Counted from the stretch's first letter, positions 24,270 through 34,154 are shown. The stretch is 64,000 nucleotides of DNA from Corticibacter populi (GCF_004217315.1 NZ_SGWR01000002.1:550414-614413); one strand, 5' to 3'. Program-made: numbers and translations. Notes: a model not told the origin generated them from the letters alone.

Positions 24270-25262
24270 TCATTGCGGCTGGAAGCCACTGGCCTCGATG
24301 ATGCGCGACCAGGCCTGGCTGTAGGCCTGCTCAATGGCCTCGAACTGGCGGTGATCCATGTAGCGCACGTCGATGGCCCAGGCCTGCATCTGCTGGCGCA
24401 CTTCGGGCACGGCCAACACCTGCTGCGTAGCCTGTTCCCAGCGGGCAATCTGCGCCTCGCTCCAGCCCTTGGGCGCGAAAATGCCGTAGAACGGCGTGTC
24501 CCTGAAGCCGCGCACGCCCAGTTCCTCGAAAGTCGGCACCTCGGGCAAGGCCGTCTGGCGATCGCCGCCGAGCACCGCCAGCACGCGCAGGCGGCCCGAC
24601 TGGTGCAGTTCCAGGAATTCCTGCACCGAGCCGATGCCGGCATGGATCTGGCCTGCCAGCAGATCGCCGATCATCGGCGCGCTGCCTCGGTAAGGCACCG
24701 GCACCAGACTCAGATCAAACTGCCTTGCCAGCACCCCGACCAGGAATTCCGGCGTCGATGCCGGCGCCGGAATGCCGATGGCACCGGCATCGGCGGCCTG
24801 CTGGCCGCGCACCCAGTCGATGTACTCGGCCAGGCTGTGCGCCGGATGGCCACCGGTCACCGCCAGTGCATTGACGAAGGTGCCCAGCCCCGCCACCGGC
24901 TGGAAATCGCGCCGGGTATCAAAGCCTGCATCCCTGACGACCTTGGGCAGGATGCTGACCGTGTGGTCGTGCGTCAGAAACACCGTCTGCCCATCGGGCG
25001 CGGCCGCCTTCAGGGCCTGCGCGGCAATCTGTCCGCCAGCGCCGGGCCGGTTGTCCACCACGATGGCGGTACCCAGCGCCTGTTGGAGATGCGCGGCCAG
25101 CAGCCGCGCCAGCATGTCCGTGCCGCCTCCGGGCGGAAAACCCACCAGCATGCGCACGGGCGCCGATGCCCAGGCACCGCGCCACTGCGCGGCGGCAGCC
25201 AGCGCCGCGACCCCGTGCAGGCCGCCGGCCAGCCATTGGCGGCGGTTGATGGTCTTGGACAT
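24270..25262 (-). CDS. Bug/TctC-type periplasmic solute-binding protein
   Basis: Second orphan Bug receptor of the window, 330 residues from the ATG at 25262, which has AGGAGGAAAGC directly upstream. The N-terminus carries a twin-arginine-like signal (NRRQWLAGG then a hydrophobic stretch to WASAP), so Tat export is possible. Bug signatures are present: VGFPPGGGTDMLARLLAAHL, VVDNRPGAGGQIAAQALK, VPYRGSAPMIGDLLAGQI and EVPTFEELG. It has the normal Bug size and no associated transporter membrane genes. Ligand unknown; the family binds mostly carboxylates and aromatic acids. Confidence 0.88.
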   Translation of the reverse strand: MSKTINRRQWLAGGLHGVAALAAAAQWRGAWASAPVRMLVGFPPGGGTDMLARLLAAHLQQALGTAIVVDNRPGAGGQIAAQALKAAAPDGQTVFLTHDHTVSILPKVVRDAGFDTRRDFQPVAGLGTFVNALAVTGGHPAHSLAEYIDWVRGQQAADAGAIGIPAPASTPEFLVGVLARQFDLSLVPVPYRGSAPMIGDLLAGQIHAGIGSVQEFLELHQSGRLRVLAVLGGDRQTALPEVPTFEELGVRGFRDTPFYGIFAPKGWSEAQIARWEQATQQVLAVPEVRQQMQAWAIDVRYMDHRQFEAIEQAYSQAWSRIIEASGFQPQ

Positions 25263-25495
25263 GCTTTCCTCCTGAACTGCGCGCAAGTGCAAGTGCAAGT
25301 ACCACCGCGGCCACCGCGTGGCATACAGCTTGCATAAAGCGGAAATTGTAGGGGAAGAGCCTAGCCCCGCCCGCCAGCAGGGTGGGCGCACGGCCCATGC
25401 AAAAAAAGCCACGCCGCACCGCCATCTGTATAGAATGGAACAAAAAATACCTTTTGTTACACTCATCCTTCCCTTGGTCTGCGTCAGGAGAAAGA

Positions 25496-26722
25496 TTGTC
25501 GCCTCAGAACATCCAGTACTTCGGACTGATCGTGCCGGCCTGCATGCTGCTGCTGGGTCTGACCCTGCAGGCCTGCTGGATGGTGCTGCGCGAGCAGCGT
25601 TTCCTGCTGTGGATCGCGGCGGGCTACTTCCTGCCATCCGTCGCCCTGGCAGCCCAGTCGCTGATGGACAACGCGCAATTGGCGCGCTGGTCCATGCTGG
25701 CGGGCACGTTTTATCTCATGGGCAGTTGGGCATTGGCACACGGCATGGCCAAACGCCAGGGCGGCCGCGCCTTCGGGGCCCTGGCGCTGGCCATCGGCGT
25801 GACCTGCATGGCCGCCATGGCGTATTACACGCTGGTAGACGAACAGCTGTGGATCAGGACCTTGTGGCTCAACAGCTCGATCTGCCTGCTCTATGCGCTG
25901 GGCTTGCCGAGTGTGCTGCGCTCGCCCAATGCCAAGGATCCGTTCGAGCGCGCCTTGCGCTGGTCCTATGTCAGCATCGTCGGGCTGGCCCTGCTGCGGC
26001 CGATCCTGGTCCTCAACTGGGTGCCGGGTGACCAGTTGGAGCGCCTGACTGCATCTCGCTTCTGGTTCCTGCTGCTGGCCATCACGCTGCTGCTGGGACT
26101 GTGGTTCATGGTCGTGTTGCTGGCCTGCACCTTCCGCGACGTCATGCGGGTGTTCGACGATGAACGCAACCGCGACCCGCTGACCCGCCTGTCCAACCGC
26201 CGCCGCTTCTTCGAAGCGGCGACGCGCTGCCTGCAAATGTCCCGGCTGCAACCATGGACCATTCTGCTGTGCGATATCGACCACTTCAAGAAAATCAACG
26301 ACCGCTGGGGCCACGCAATGGGCGACAAGGTGCTGCAGCAATTCGCCGAAGTGCTCGAATCGTCCGTACGTAGCGGCGATCTGGTGGGGCGCCTGGGCGG
26401 CGACGAGTTCGTGCTGCTGCTCAACCGCTGCGACCCGGAGAGCGCGCAGCTGGTATACCAGCGGGTGCGAAAGTGGCTGCAGGAGCAGCCCATGCTGCCG
26501 GCCGGGCAGTGCATTACCACCAGTTTCGGCGCCGCTGCCATCGATTCTGCCCACGCACTGCCGCAAGCGATGGAGCAGGCCGATACGGCGCTCTATCGCG
26601 CCAAGCAGGCCGGGCGCGACTGCATGCACACCATGGGCGATGGGCTCAGCGCCACGCTGCGATTCACGCCATCGTCACCAGCTCCGCCCATTCCCTTGCC
26701 GCCAAGTGCGGGATGGCATTGA
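25496..26722 (+). CDS. Membrane diguanylate cyclase (7TM-GGDEF)
   Basis: Enzyme making cyclic di-GMP. A TTG at 25496 with AGGAGAAAGA immediately upstream is the best start, giving 408 residues; an upstream ATG adds 38 polar residues without support. Seven hydrophobic helices span about residues 6-212. The catalytic domain has DPLTRLSNRRRF, DIDHFKKIND and an intact GGDEF (301-305). The RSGD at 292-295 is a proper RxxD inhibitory site, so product inhibition is expected. No EAL or PAS domain is present. The last 59 bases overlap the histidine phosphatase gene convergently. Confidence 0.92.
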   Translation: MSPQNIQYFGLIVPACMLLLGLTLQACWMVLREQRFLLWIAAGYFLPSVALAAQSLMDNAQLARWSMLAGTFYLMGSWALAHGMAKRQGGRAFGALALAIGVTCMAAMAYYTLVDEQLWIRTLWLNSSICLLYALGLPSVLRSPNAKDPFERALRWSYVSIVGLALLRPILVLNWVPGDQLERLTASRFWFLLLAITLLLGLWFMVVLLACTFRDVMRVFDDERNRDPLTRLSNRRRFFEAATRCLQMSRLQPWTILLCDIDHFKKINDRWGHAMGDKVLQQFAEVLESSVRSGDLVGRLGGDEFVLLLNRCDPESAQLVYQRVRKWLQEQPMLPAGQCITTSFGAAAIDSAHALPQAMEQADTALYRAKQAGRDCMHTMGDGLSATLRFTPSSPAPPIPLPPSAGWH

Positions 26723-27347
26723 AGCTGTGCAGGTTGATGCGCCTTGGCGTGATGCCCAGCTCCGTGATGGCGGTGTTGCGGATGCGCATGTTCAGGCCAA
26801 TGGCCTGCTCCGGCGCGGTATCGAGCACGGCGGCCACGGCCGTGGAGATCGGCCCGCCGCTGGAGACGACGAGCACCTGCTGGCCCACATGCTGACGGCG
26901 CAGGGCCTGCAGCAGGCCGGTGATGCCATCCTGGAACGCCTGCCAACTCGGCATGCCAGCCGGGCTGATCGTGCCGCCCATCCACTGCTCCAGCGCCGCG
27001 CACAGGCTGCGAAAGTGCTGGCGCGCCTGCTCGGGCGCCTCGGGCCGCGGCAGGTTCACGTTCAAGGCCGCCAGCAACGCGTCGCTGTCATACTCGTTGA
27101 GTTCGGACTGGAACGTGTGCAGCTGCTGAACTTCCTCGGGCGTCCACTGCATGCCGCGGGCGATCGCCTCCAGCGTCTGCCGGTGGCGTCGCAGCGTACC
27201 GGTGTAGACCGCATCGAAACGCATGCCGTGACCATGCCACCACTGTCCCAATTGCTCGCCCTGGCGGTAGCCCTTGTCGCTGAGTTGGTCATAATCGGCC
27301 GCACCAAACGATGCCTGACCATGCCGTACGAGGTAGATGGTTCCCAT
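26664..27347 (-). CDS. Histidine phosphatase superfamily protein (phosphoglycerate mutase-like)
   Basis: A 227-residue protein beginning MGTIYLVRHGQ, with phospho-acceptor His9 in the RHG motif, and with further family features (TGTLRRHRQTLEAI, NEYD). At the position where the second catalytic histidine usually sits (V-S-H-G), this protein has VVSSGGPIS. The histidine is replaced, as in a subgroup I recall with T/S-S-G-G. Substrate cannot be inferred; a cofactor-dependent mutase role is unlikely. It overlaps the diguanylate cyclase gene tail to tail. Confidence 0.85.
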   Translation of the reverse strand: MGTIYLVRHGQASFGAADYDQLSDKGYRQGEQLGQWWHGHGMRFDAVYTGTLRRHRQTLEAIARGMQWTPEEVQQLHTFQSELNEYDSDALLAALNVNLPRPEAPEQARQHFRSLCAALEQWMGGTISPAGMPSWQAFQDGITGLLQALRRQHVGQQVLVVSSGGPISTAVAAVLDTAPEQAIGLNMRIRNTAITELGITPRRINLHSFNAIPHLAAREWAELVTMA

Positions 27348-27451
27348 GGCCGCGATTGTGAAGAGCGGCGGCGCCCGCGCATGTCGCCGCCAGGACTGCG
27401 GGCCATGCAGGACTTGGCAGGATCATCCGGTTGGCGCAGACAGCCCGGCGG

Positions 27452-28186
27452 TCAACCCGCTTGCGCCGGCAGCACGCGGCGCTGCAGCCAGTCCAGCAGC
27501 ACGGCGGTGACGGCCTCGGGCTGCTCCAGCGTACTGAGGTGGCCACAATCGGCGATGGTGCGCAGCTCGGCGCCCGGAATGCCGGCGGCCATCTCGGCGG
27601 CCAGCTCGGGCGGGGTGAGCTGGTCCTGGTCGCCCACCACAATCAGCGACGGGCACGCGATGGCAGCCAGCGTGGGGCGCGCATCGGCGCGCTGCATGAT
27701 GGCGTGCTGCTGGCGCACATAGGCGTCCACGCCGGTGTCCTCTGCCATGTCCCGGGCAAGGCTGCGCAGCCCGGAGTCGGCGGCGCGGCGCGGATGCACC
27801 GAGCGCGGGAAATTCAGTTCGGTGACGAGCGCCAGCTTGCCCTGCCGCGCCAGCTCGATCATGCGCAGGCGTTTCTGCGAAGCCTCCGCGCTGTCCGGCC
27901 GCGCCGAGGAATTGAGGATGGCCAGGCCCGCCACCCGCTCGGGCGCCTGGCGCAGCATCTCGAAGGCGATGTAGCCCCCCATCGACAAACCAGCCAGCGC
28001 AAAACGCGGCGGCGCCTCGCGCAGGATGGCCGCCGCCAGTGCCGCAATGCGGTCATGGCCGGTCGTGGCTGCGACGGTAACGGCACCAATGCGCCACAGC
28101 GCCGGCAGCTGCGGCGCAAACAGGCGCGGCGAGCAGGCCAGGCCTGGCACCAGCACGGTGGGCAGGGACGGGGTGGATTGGGGCAT
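27452..28186 (-). CDS. Alpha/beta-fold hydrolase
   Basis: A 244-residue protein from the ATG at 28186. The nucleophile is Ser68 in GLSMGG. The acid is probably in VVGDQDQLTPP, and the catalytic His in the C-terminal DCGHLSTLEQPEAV motif, which is the usual alpha/beta hydrolase order. HG near the oxyanion site is replaced by VPGLACS. It belongs to the broad esterase/lactonase-like group; substrate unknown. A GTG seven codons earlier would overlap the upstream patatin gene by four bases and cannot be excluded. Confidence 0.85.
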   Translation of the reverse strand: MPQSTPSLPTVLVPGLACSPRLFAPQLPALWRIGAVTVAATTGHDRIAALAAAILREAPPRFALAGLSMGGYIAFEMLRQAPERVAGLAILNSSARPDSAEASQKRLRMIELARQGKLALVTELNFPRSVHPRRAADSGLRSLARDMAEDTGVDAYVRQQHAIMQRADARPTLAAIACPSLIVVGDQDQLTPPELAAEMAAGIPGAELRTIADCGHLSTLEQPEAVTAVLLDWLQRRVLPAQAG

Positions 28187-28203
28187 CGCGGATTTTCCCG
28201 GGT

Positions 28204-29385
28204 TCACCGAATGGATGGTGGTGGCACTGGCGCACCGGTCACACCGGCCTCAACAGCGGCACTGGCCTCACTGGCCTCGTTGGCCTGGAGCGTCGGCAAC
28301 ACCCGCTCCAGCGTCTCGCTGGCGCAGCGGTAGCCGATCTCGATGATCTCGCTGGCGCGGTCGAACTCCATGAAGCGGATGTCGCCCAGCGGCGGCTGGA
28401 TCAGCACCTGCGGCGCCTCGTACACGAGGTTGATCGCGGTCAGCCGCGCCTGCGTGATGTAGAGCGAGGCCAGCAGCGTCTCCAAAATGCCCGGCAAAGG
28501 CGGCTGGTAAGCCTTGGCAGCCACTGCCGAAGCGGCGGCATGATCACCGGCATCACTGGGGCTGCTGCTCCAGAGCCAGCTCGAGACCTGCTGCGCCAAC
28601 GGATGGCGGGCCTGCTGCATCAGCACTCGCAGCCGCTCCAGCACGGGCGGCTCGACCGCCGCGGGCATCGTTGCAGCCGCGTCGGGCGTGGATTCAGCCA
28701 AGGGGGCCGCCTGGGGAGCCAGGTTGCGGGCAATGCGCTTTTGCACGATGTCGTGGTTCAGGTCCACCGCCACGACCAGCCGCGCCCCCATGGCCCGTAC
28801 GGTGCTGACGGGCACCGGATTGACCAGGCCGCCATCGACCAGCACACGCCGCCCACGGCGCACCGGCGTGAAAAGCCCCGGCACCGCAAAGCTGGCATGC
28901 ACGGCCTCAACCAGCCGGCCGCTGCCGAGCGTTACCTCGTCCCCGCTGAGCACATCGGTGGCGACAGCGCGAAACGGCACCGGCAATTCATCGAAATGCT
29001 CGGTCGGCAGCATCTGCGCCAGAAAGCGCTCGACCTTTTTGCCGTCGAGCAGACCCGAGCGCGGAAACACCGGGTCGAGCAGCGCCAGGATGCCCCGCCA
29101 GTCCATGGCCCGAAAGGCCGCTTCCAGATCCCCCGCCTTGCCTGATGCCACCATCGCACCCACCAGCGCCCCCATGCTGCATCCGGCGATCGCTTCGACC
29201 TGGAGACCGGCCTGCTGCAGCGCCCGCAACACGCCAATGTGTGCGAGGCCTCGCGCCGAGCCGCTGCCCAGCGCCAGGCCGACCCGCCTGGCCTGCGGCG
29301 CGGCCTTCACCGGGGAGCCGGCGCCGGGCAGCGGCTCGGCGGCGGCCTCGCCCGCAGGCGCGCCGGTTCGGCGTGGGTTGTTCAT
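28204..29385 (-). CDS. Patatin-like phospholipase, RssA type
   Basis: A 393-residue protein with an N-terminal patatin domain: GLALGSGSARGLAHIGVL (about 36-53), nucleophile Ser70 in GCSMG, and the Asp of the catalytic dyad in VDGGLVNPVP. The C-terminal 180 residues are poorly conserved, with a Pro/Ala-rich linker and a helical segment. The start at 29385 overlaps the gph stop as ATGA, so the two genes are translationally coupled. Expected to be a cytoplasmic or membrane-associated lipid acyl hydrolase; the true substrate is unknown. Confidence 0.9.
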   Translation of the reverse strand: MNNPRRTGAPAGEAAAEPLPGAGSPVKAAPQARRVGLALGSGSARGLAHIGVLRALQQAGLQVEAIAGCSMGALVGAMVASGKAGDLEAAFRAMDWRGILALLDPVFPRSGLLDGKKVERFLAQMLPTEHFDELPVPFRAVATDVLSGDEVTLGSGRLVEAVHASFAVPGLFTPVRRGRRVLVDGGLVNPVPVSTVRAMGARLVVAVDLNHDIVQKRIARNLAPQAAPLAESTPDAAATMPAAVEPPVLERLRVLMQQARHPLAQQVSSWLWSSSPSDAGDHAAASAVAAKAYQPPLPGILETLLASLYITQARLTAINLVYEAPQVLIQPPLGDIRFMEFDRASEIIEIGYRCASETLERVLPTLQANEASEASAAVEAGVTGAPVPPPSIR

Positions 29386-30161
29386 GGCTGGCCCGGCTTG
29401 GCGCCGGCGGGGGGGCGCGCCGGCAACTGCCGGGCAATGGCGTCGATCGAATCGAAGTAACCGTCGGCGTCCACCGTCTCGATCGGCAGGCCATGGTTGA
29501 AGCCATAGCGCATCAGCACCACCGGGCAGCCGGCCGCGCGTGCCGCCAGGGCGTCGTTGCTGGAGTCGCCGATCATCAATGTCCGCGCAGGTGACGAGCC
29601 CAGGCGCTCGCAGGCCTTGAGCAGGGGGTACGGATCGGGTTTGCGCTTCTCGAAGCTGTCGCCGCCATAAAGAAACTGTACCCAGGGCGCCAGTCCCTTG
29701 GTCGCCAGCAGCGGCTCGGCCAGGCGCAGTGGCTTGTTGGTCACGACCGCCATCGGAATGCCCTTGCCGTGCAGCACGCGCAAGCCATCCAGCGCGCCGG
29801 GGAACACCGTGGCCAGTTGGCCGTCGACCTCGCCATAGCCGGCGTAGTAGCGGGCCATGGCATCCGCGAAACGCGCCTCGACCGCCGCCGCATCGTTTGC
29901 CCGCCCGGCACGCCCGAGCGCCAACGCCAGCACGCTGCGCACCAGATGTTCGGAGCCCTTGCCGATGATGCGGGCAATCTCGTCCTTGGCCACCGGCGGC
30001 AGGCCCATGCCGCGCAGCATGTGCGCGAGCGCCACGTCGAACTCGTCGAGCGTGTTGATCAGTGTGCCATCCAGGTCCAGCAACACGGCCTCGGCAGCCC
30101 ATTGCGACAGGTCCAGCCGCCCGGGCCGGTCAGCCGACAACGCGGCAGTCACAGCAGTCAT
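29382..30161 (-). CDS. gph: HAD-family phosphoglycolate phosphatase
   Basis: HAD hydrolase of 259 residues that dephosphorylates 2-phosphoglycolate. Motif I is DLDGTL with nucleophile Asp29 and Asp31, motif II includes VVTNKP, motif III is KRKPDPYPL, and motif IV is MIGDSSND. The cap domain (about residues 37-118) has the helical C1 form typical of Gph. About 25 extra residues precede motif I. In the family, other small phosphomonoesters may also be substrates. First gene of a pair with the patatin gene, divergent from rodA. Confidence 0.88.
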   Translation of the reverse strand: MTAVTAALSADRPGRLDLSQWAAEAVLLDLDGTLINTLDEFDVALAHMLRGMGLPPVAKDEIARIIGKGSEHLVRSVLALALGRAGRANDAAAVEARFADAMARYYAGYGEVDGQLATVFPGALDGLRVLHGKGIPMAVVTNKPLRLAEPLLATKGLAPWVQFLYGGDSFEKRKPDPYPLLKACERLGSSPARTLMIGDSSNDALAARAAGCPVVLMRYGFNHGLPIETVDADGYFDSIDAIARQLPARPPAGAKPGQP

Positions 30162-30266
30162 TCCATTTCACCTTCCCATCGAAAACCCGCCGCCACGGGA
30201 CGGATACCGCCCAATGGTGCCATATCCGCATGGCGGCCAGATGCAATTGCCAACGATAATACGGCC

Positions 30267-31481
30267 ATGTCCGTCACCCTCGACAAGACTCCCTGGCATC
30301 GCCATTTCATCGGCCTTTTCCTGCGCTTCGATGGCTGGCTGATCCTGGCCATCCTGTTCCTGGCCGGACTGGGCCTGCTGGCCATGTACTCGGCCGGCTA
30401 CGACCACGGCACACGCTTCATCATGCACGGACGCAACATGCTGCTGGCCGCCGGCATCCTGTTCGTGGTGGCGCAGATCCCGCCGCAGCGGCTGATGCAG
30501 CTGGCAGTGCCCATCTATCTGGTGGGCGTGCTGCTGCTGCTGGGCGTGGAGTTCTTCGGCATCACGCGCAAGGGCGCGCAGCGCTGGGTCAACATCGGCA
30601 TCGTCATCCAGCCCAGCGAGATCATGAAGATCGCCATGCCGCTGATCCTGGCCTGGTGGTTCCAGCTGCGCGCCGGCCAGTTGCGCTGGCCGGACTTCAT
30701 CGTCGCCGGCCTGCTGCTGATGGTGCCGGTGGGGCTGATCCTGCACCAGCCGGACCTGGGCACCTCGCTGCTGGTGCTGGCCGCCGGCCTCTCGGTGATC
30801 TTCTTCGCGGGGCTGTCCTGGAAGCTGGTCGCGCCGCCCGTCATCCTCGGTGTCGTCGGCATCGTGCTGATCATTCTCTACGAGCCCTCGCTGTGCCAGG
30901 CAGGCGTCGACTGGGTGGTGCTGCACGACTACCAGAAGACCCGCGTGTGCACCCTGCTCGACCCCTACCGCGACCCGCTGGGCAAGGGTTTTCACATCAT
31001 CCAGGGCATGATCGCCATCGGCTCCGGCGGCCTGTGGGGCAAGGGCTTCATGGCCGGCACGCAGACCCATCTCGAATTCATCCCCGAACGCACCACCGAC
31101 TTCATCTACGCGGCCTATGCGGAAGAATTCGGGCTGGTCGGCACACTGGCGCTGATCATAGGCTTTCTGTTCCTGATCTGGCGGGCCATGGTCATCGCCG
31201 CGCGCGCCAAGAGCCTCTTCGGGCGCCTGCTGGCCGCTTCAATCGCCATGATCTTCTTCACCTATGCTTTCGTCAACATGGGCATGGTGATGGGCGTGCT
31301 GCCGGTGGTGGGCGTGCCGCTGCCTTTCATCAGCTATGGGGGCACCGCCATGGTGACGCTGGGGCTGGCGCTGGGCATGCTGATGTCGATCGCCCGCGAA
31401 CAGGTGCCAGAGAAGCCCAGCCTCGAATGGGGCGCGGGCATGCCGTCGGCGCCAGCGGCCCGCCGGCGCCTGCGGGCCTGA
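30267..31481 (+). CDS. rodA: SEDS peptidoglycan glycosyltransferase RodA
   Basis: Inner-membrane polymerase of the elongasome. The 404-residue protein starts at 30267; the open frame runs farther upstream into gph on the opposite strand. It has about ten hydrophobic segments with SEDS signatures: AQRWVNIGIVIQPSEIMKIAMPL, LHQPDLGTSLLVLAAG and GTQTHLEFIPERTTDFIYA. The last favours RodA over FtsW. The C-terminal VGVPLPFISYGGTAMVTLGLALG is also typical. Its usual neighbours mreBCD and mrdA (PBP2) are not adjacent here. A short basic tail follows. Confidence 0.95.
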   Translation: MSVTLDKTPWHRHFIGLFLRFDGWLILAILFLAGLGLLAMYSAGYDHGTRFIMHGRNMLLAAGILFVVAQIPPQRLMQLAVPIYLVGVLLLLGVEFFGITRKGAQRWVNIGIVIQPSEIMKIAMPLILAWWFQLRAGQLRWPDFIVAGLLLMVPVGLILHQPDLGTSLLVLAAGLSVIFFAGLSWKLVAPPVILGVVGIVLIILYEPSLCQAGVDWVVLHDYQKTRVCTLLDPYRDPLGKGFHIIQGMIAIGSGGLWGKGFMAGTQTHLEFIPERTTDFIYAAYAEEFGLVGTLALIIGFLFLIWRAMVIAARAKSLFGRLLAASIAMIFFTYAFVNMGMVMGVLPVVGVPLPFISYGGTAMVTLGLALGMLMSIAREQVPEKPSLEWGAGMPSAPAARRRLRA

Positions 31482-31573
31482 GCGTCCGGCCCGGACGCCA
31501 AACGCCGCCACCGCGCCCGTGGTTGCCGCCGGCGCGCCGGGCAGCGCCAGGGCATCCATCCTACAATCGGCGC

Positions 31574-33097
31574 ATGAGCACCTTCCATGCCCCCAGCCTG
31601 CAACACGGCACCGCAGGCACCAGCGCATTTGCCATTGCCGCCGAACCCCACGTGACCAGCACCGAGGACCGCCTGGCAGTGGCCAGGCGCGTGCTGCTGG
31701 CACCCTATGGACTCGACGAACAGCATCTGCGCCGCGCACTGACCGAGATTCGCCGCCGCCGCGTCGATGACGCCGACATCTACTTCCAGTACACCCGCCA
31801 TGAGAGTTGGAGCCTGGAGGAGGGCATCGTCAAGACCGGTGCCTTCGGCATCGACCAGGGCTTTGGCGTGCGCGCAGTCGCCGGCGAGAAAACCGCCTTT
31901 GCCTATTCCGACGACATCTCCGAGGCCGCCCTGCTCGATGCCGCGCACACCGTGCGCAGCATCGGGGCAGCGGGCGGCCGGGCCCGCGCCGGCCGCCACC
32001 GCCTGGCCGCCAGCCGCTCCCTCTACCCCGCGCTGGACCCGATCACCACCCTGGGCAGCCAGGACAAGGTAGACCTGCTCGGCCGTGTCGAGACCCTGGC
32101 GCGCGGGCGCGATCCGCGCATCGTACAGGTCATGGCCGGCCTGGCCGCCGAATGGGACGTGGTGCTGGTGGCCCGCGCCGACGGCACGCTGGCGGCCGAC
32201 GTGCGGCCGCTGGTACGCCTGTCGGTGACGGTGATCGCCGCGCAGAACGGCCGTCGCGAGATGGGCTCGGCCGGCGGCGGCGGCCGTTTTGGCCTGGCCT
32301 ACTTCGACGATGCGCTGATTGCCGGCTACGTGGACGAGGCCGTCGGTGCGGCACTGACCAACCTCGAATCGCGTCCGGCCCCGGCCGGCGAGATGAGCGT
32401 GGTGCTCGGCCCCGGCTGGCCCGGCGTGCTGCTGCACGAGGCGGTCGGCCACGGCCTGGAGGGCGATTTCAATCGCAAGGGCTCGAGCGCCTTCAGCGGC
32501 CGCATCGGCGAGCAGGTCGCCGCCCGGGGCGTGACGGTGCTCGACGACGGCACGCTGGCCGACCGGCGCGGTTCGCTCAACATCGACGACGAGGGCCACC
32601 CCAGCCAGCGCAACGTGCTGATCGAAGACGGCATCCTGGTCGGCTACATCCACGATGCGATGAACGCCCGGCTGATGCGCTCCGCCCCCACCGGCAACGG
32701 CAGGCGCGAGAGCTATGCGCACATCCCGATGCCGCGCATGACCAATACCTACATGCTCGGCGGCGCGCACGACCCGCAGGAGATCATCGCCAGCATCGAC
32801 CGCGGCCTCTATGCCAGCAACTTCGGCGGTGGCCAGGTCGACATCACTTCCGGCAAGTTCGTCTTCAGTGCCAGCCAGGCGTGGTGGGTCGAGAAGGGCC
32901 AGTTGCGCTACCCGGTCAAGGGCGCCACCATCGTCGGCAACGGCCCCGAAGTGCTCAAGCGCGTGAGCATGATCGGCAACGACCTGCAACTCGATAGCGG
33001 CGTGGGCGTGTGCGGCAAGGAAGGTCAGAGCGTGCCCGTCGGCGTGGGCCAGCCGACGCTGCGCATCGATGGTCTCACCGTCGGCGGCACCGCCTGA
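31574..33097 (+). CDS. tldD: Metalloprotease TldD
   Basis: Cytoplasmic zinc protease that works as a TldD/TldE heterodimer, processing modified peptides and degrading unfolded short peptides. The 507-residue protein starts at 31574. The catalytic motif is HEAVGH, with His288, Glu289 and His293, and the third ligand is expected in the C-terminal cysteine/glycine-rich region ([17 protein letters not shown]). Length is slightly above the usual 480 because of an N-terminal extension of about 30 residues. The partner tldE/pmbA is not in the window. Confidence 0.95.
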   Translation: MSTFHAPSLQHGTAGTSAFAIAAEPHVTSTEDRLAVARRVLLAPYGLDEQHLRRALTEIRRRRVDDADIYFQYTRHESWSLEEGIVKTGAFGIDQGFGVRAVAGEKTAFAYSDDISEAALLDAAHTVRSIGAAGGRARAGRHRLAASRSLYPALDPITTLGSQDKVDLLGRVETLARGRDPRIVQVMAGLAAEWDVVLVARADGTLAADVRPLVRLSVTVIAAQNGRREMGSAGGGGRFGLAYFDDALIAGYVDEAVGAALTNLESRPAPAGEMSVVLGPGWPGVLLHEAVGHGLEGDFNRKGSSAFSGRIGEQVAARGVTVLDDGTLADRRGSLNIDDEGHPSQRNVLIEDGILVGYIHDAMNARLMRSAPTGNGRRESYAHIPMPRMTNTYMLGGAHDPQEIIASIDRGLYASNFGGGQVDITSGKFVFSASQAWWVEKGQLRYPVKGATIVGNGPEVLKRVSMIGNDLQLDSGVGVCGKEGQSVPVGVGQPTLRIDGLTVGGTA

Positions 33098-33143
33098 CGG
33101 CACACAAAAGATACAAAAAAAAATACGCAAGAAAGCACACATC

Positions 33144-34154
33144 ATGGCCGTCTCCCGCCAACCCCGCCTGTCCATGCTGGACCTGGTCACGGTGCGCCAG
33201 GGCCAGGGCGTCGCCCAGGCCATCGACGTGACCGTTCGCACCGCGCAGCTCGCCGAATCGCTGGGTTTTGCCCGCTACTGGCTCGCCGAGCACCACAACA
33301 TGCCGGGGATCGCCAGCTCGGCAACTGCGGTTCTGATCGGCCATGTCGCCGGACAGACGCAGCGCATCCGCGTCGGCTCTGGCGGCATCATGCTGCCCAA
33401 CCACGCGCCGCTGGTGGTGGCAGAGGCATTCGGCACGCTGGAAGCGCTGTATCCGGGCCGCATCGACCTGGGTCTCGGCCGCGCGCCGGGCACCGACCAG
33501 CCCACCATGCGCGCGCTGCGCCGCCATCGCATCGAAAGCGAGGACGATTTTCCCCGCGAGGTGCAGGACCTGCTGGCGCTGCTCGATGAGCCCCGCCCGG
33601 GCCAATCCATCGTCGCCACACCTGGCGCGTCCAGCCACGTGCCGATCTGGCTGCTGGGCTCGAGCCTTTTCTCCGCGCAGCTCGCCGCGCACCTGGGCCT
33701 GCCGTATGCGTTCGCCTCGCACTTTGCGCCACGCTTTCTCTACCAGGCCATCGCGATGTACCGCGACCGGTTCCAGCCCTCCAAGCACCTCGCACGGCCT
33801 TACGTGATGATCGGGGTGCCGGTCATCGCCGCCGCCAGCGATGACGAAGCCCGCCTCCTCGCCAGCAGCACCTACCAGCGCATCCTGGGCATTCTGACCA
33901 ACCAGCGCGGCCTGCTGCAACCACCCACGCCCGGCTATCTGGAGAGCCTCGAGCCCGGCGCCCGCAAGGCCATCGAGGACTTTCTGGCCATCGGCATCAT
34001 TGGCAGCCCGCAAACCGTGCAGCAAGGCCTGGTGCATCTGGCCGAATCGACCGGGGCGGATGAATTCATGCTGGTCACCGACATCTATGACGCGGACGCC
34101 CGCCTGGAATCCCTGCGCATCACGGCCAGCGCGCTGGCCGGGGAGGCGCCTTGA
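33144..34154 (+). CDS. LLM-class flavin-dependent oxidoreductase (luciferase-like)
   Basis: A 336-residue flavin monooxygenase-like protein of the bacterial luciferase family, single-component subgroup. Recognisable segments are [11 protein letters not shown] near the N-terminus, [38 protein letters not shown], and [14 protein letters not shown] (about 108-121). Substrate unknown. Start 33144 follows an A-rich stretch (33107-33124). Its stop overlaps the TTG start of the next gene (TTGA), so the two are probably coupled. Confidence 0.9.
   Translation: MAVSRQPRLSMLDLVTVRQGQGVAQAIDVTVRTAQLAESLGFARYWLAEHHNMPGIASSATAVLIGHVAGQTQRIRVGSGGIMLPNHAPLVVAEAFGTLEALYPGRIDLGLGRAPGTDQPTMRALRRHRIESEDDFPREVQDLLALLDEPRPGQSIVATPGASSHVPIWLLGSSLFSAQLAAHLGLPYAFASHFAPRFLYQAIAMYRDRFQPSKHLARPYVMIGVPVIAAASDDEARLLASSTYQRILGILTNQRGLLQPPTPGYLESLEPGARKAIEDFLAIGIIGSPQTVQQGLVHLAESTGADEFMLVTDIYDADARLESLRITASALAGEAP

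Noticed and set aside
30267-31481. FtsW instead of RodA
   Set aside because: HLEFIPERTTDFIYA and the absence of dcw-cluster neighbours favour RodA.
30656-31573. Upstream extension of tldD inside rodA
   Set aside because: Out of frame with rodA and lacking TldD similarity; the true start at 31574 gives the normal length.
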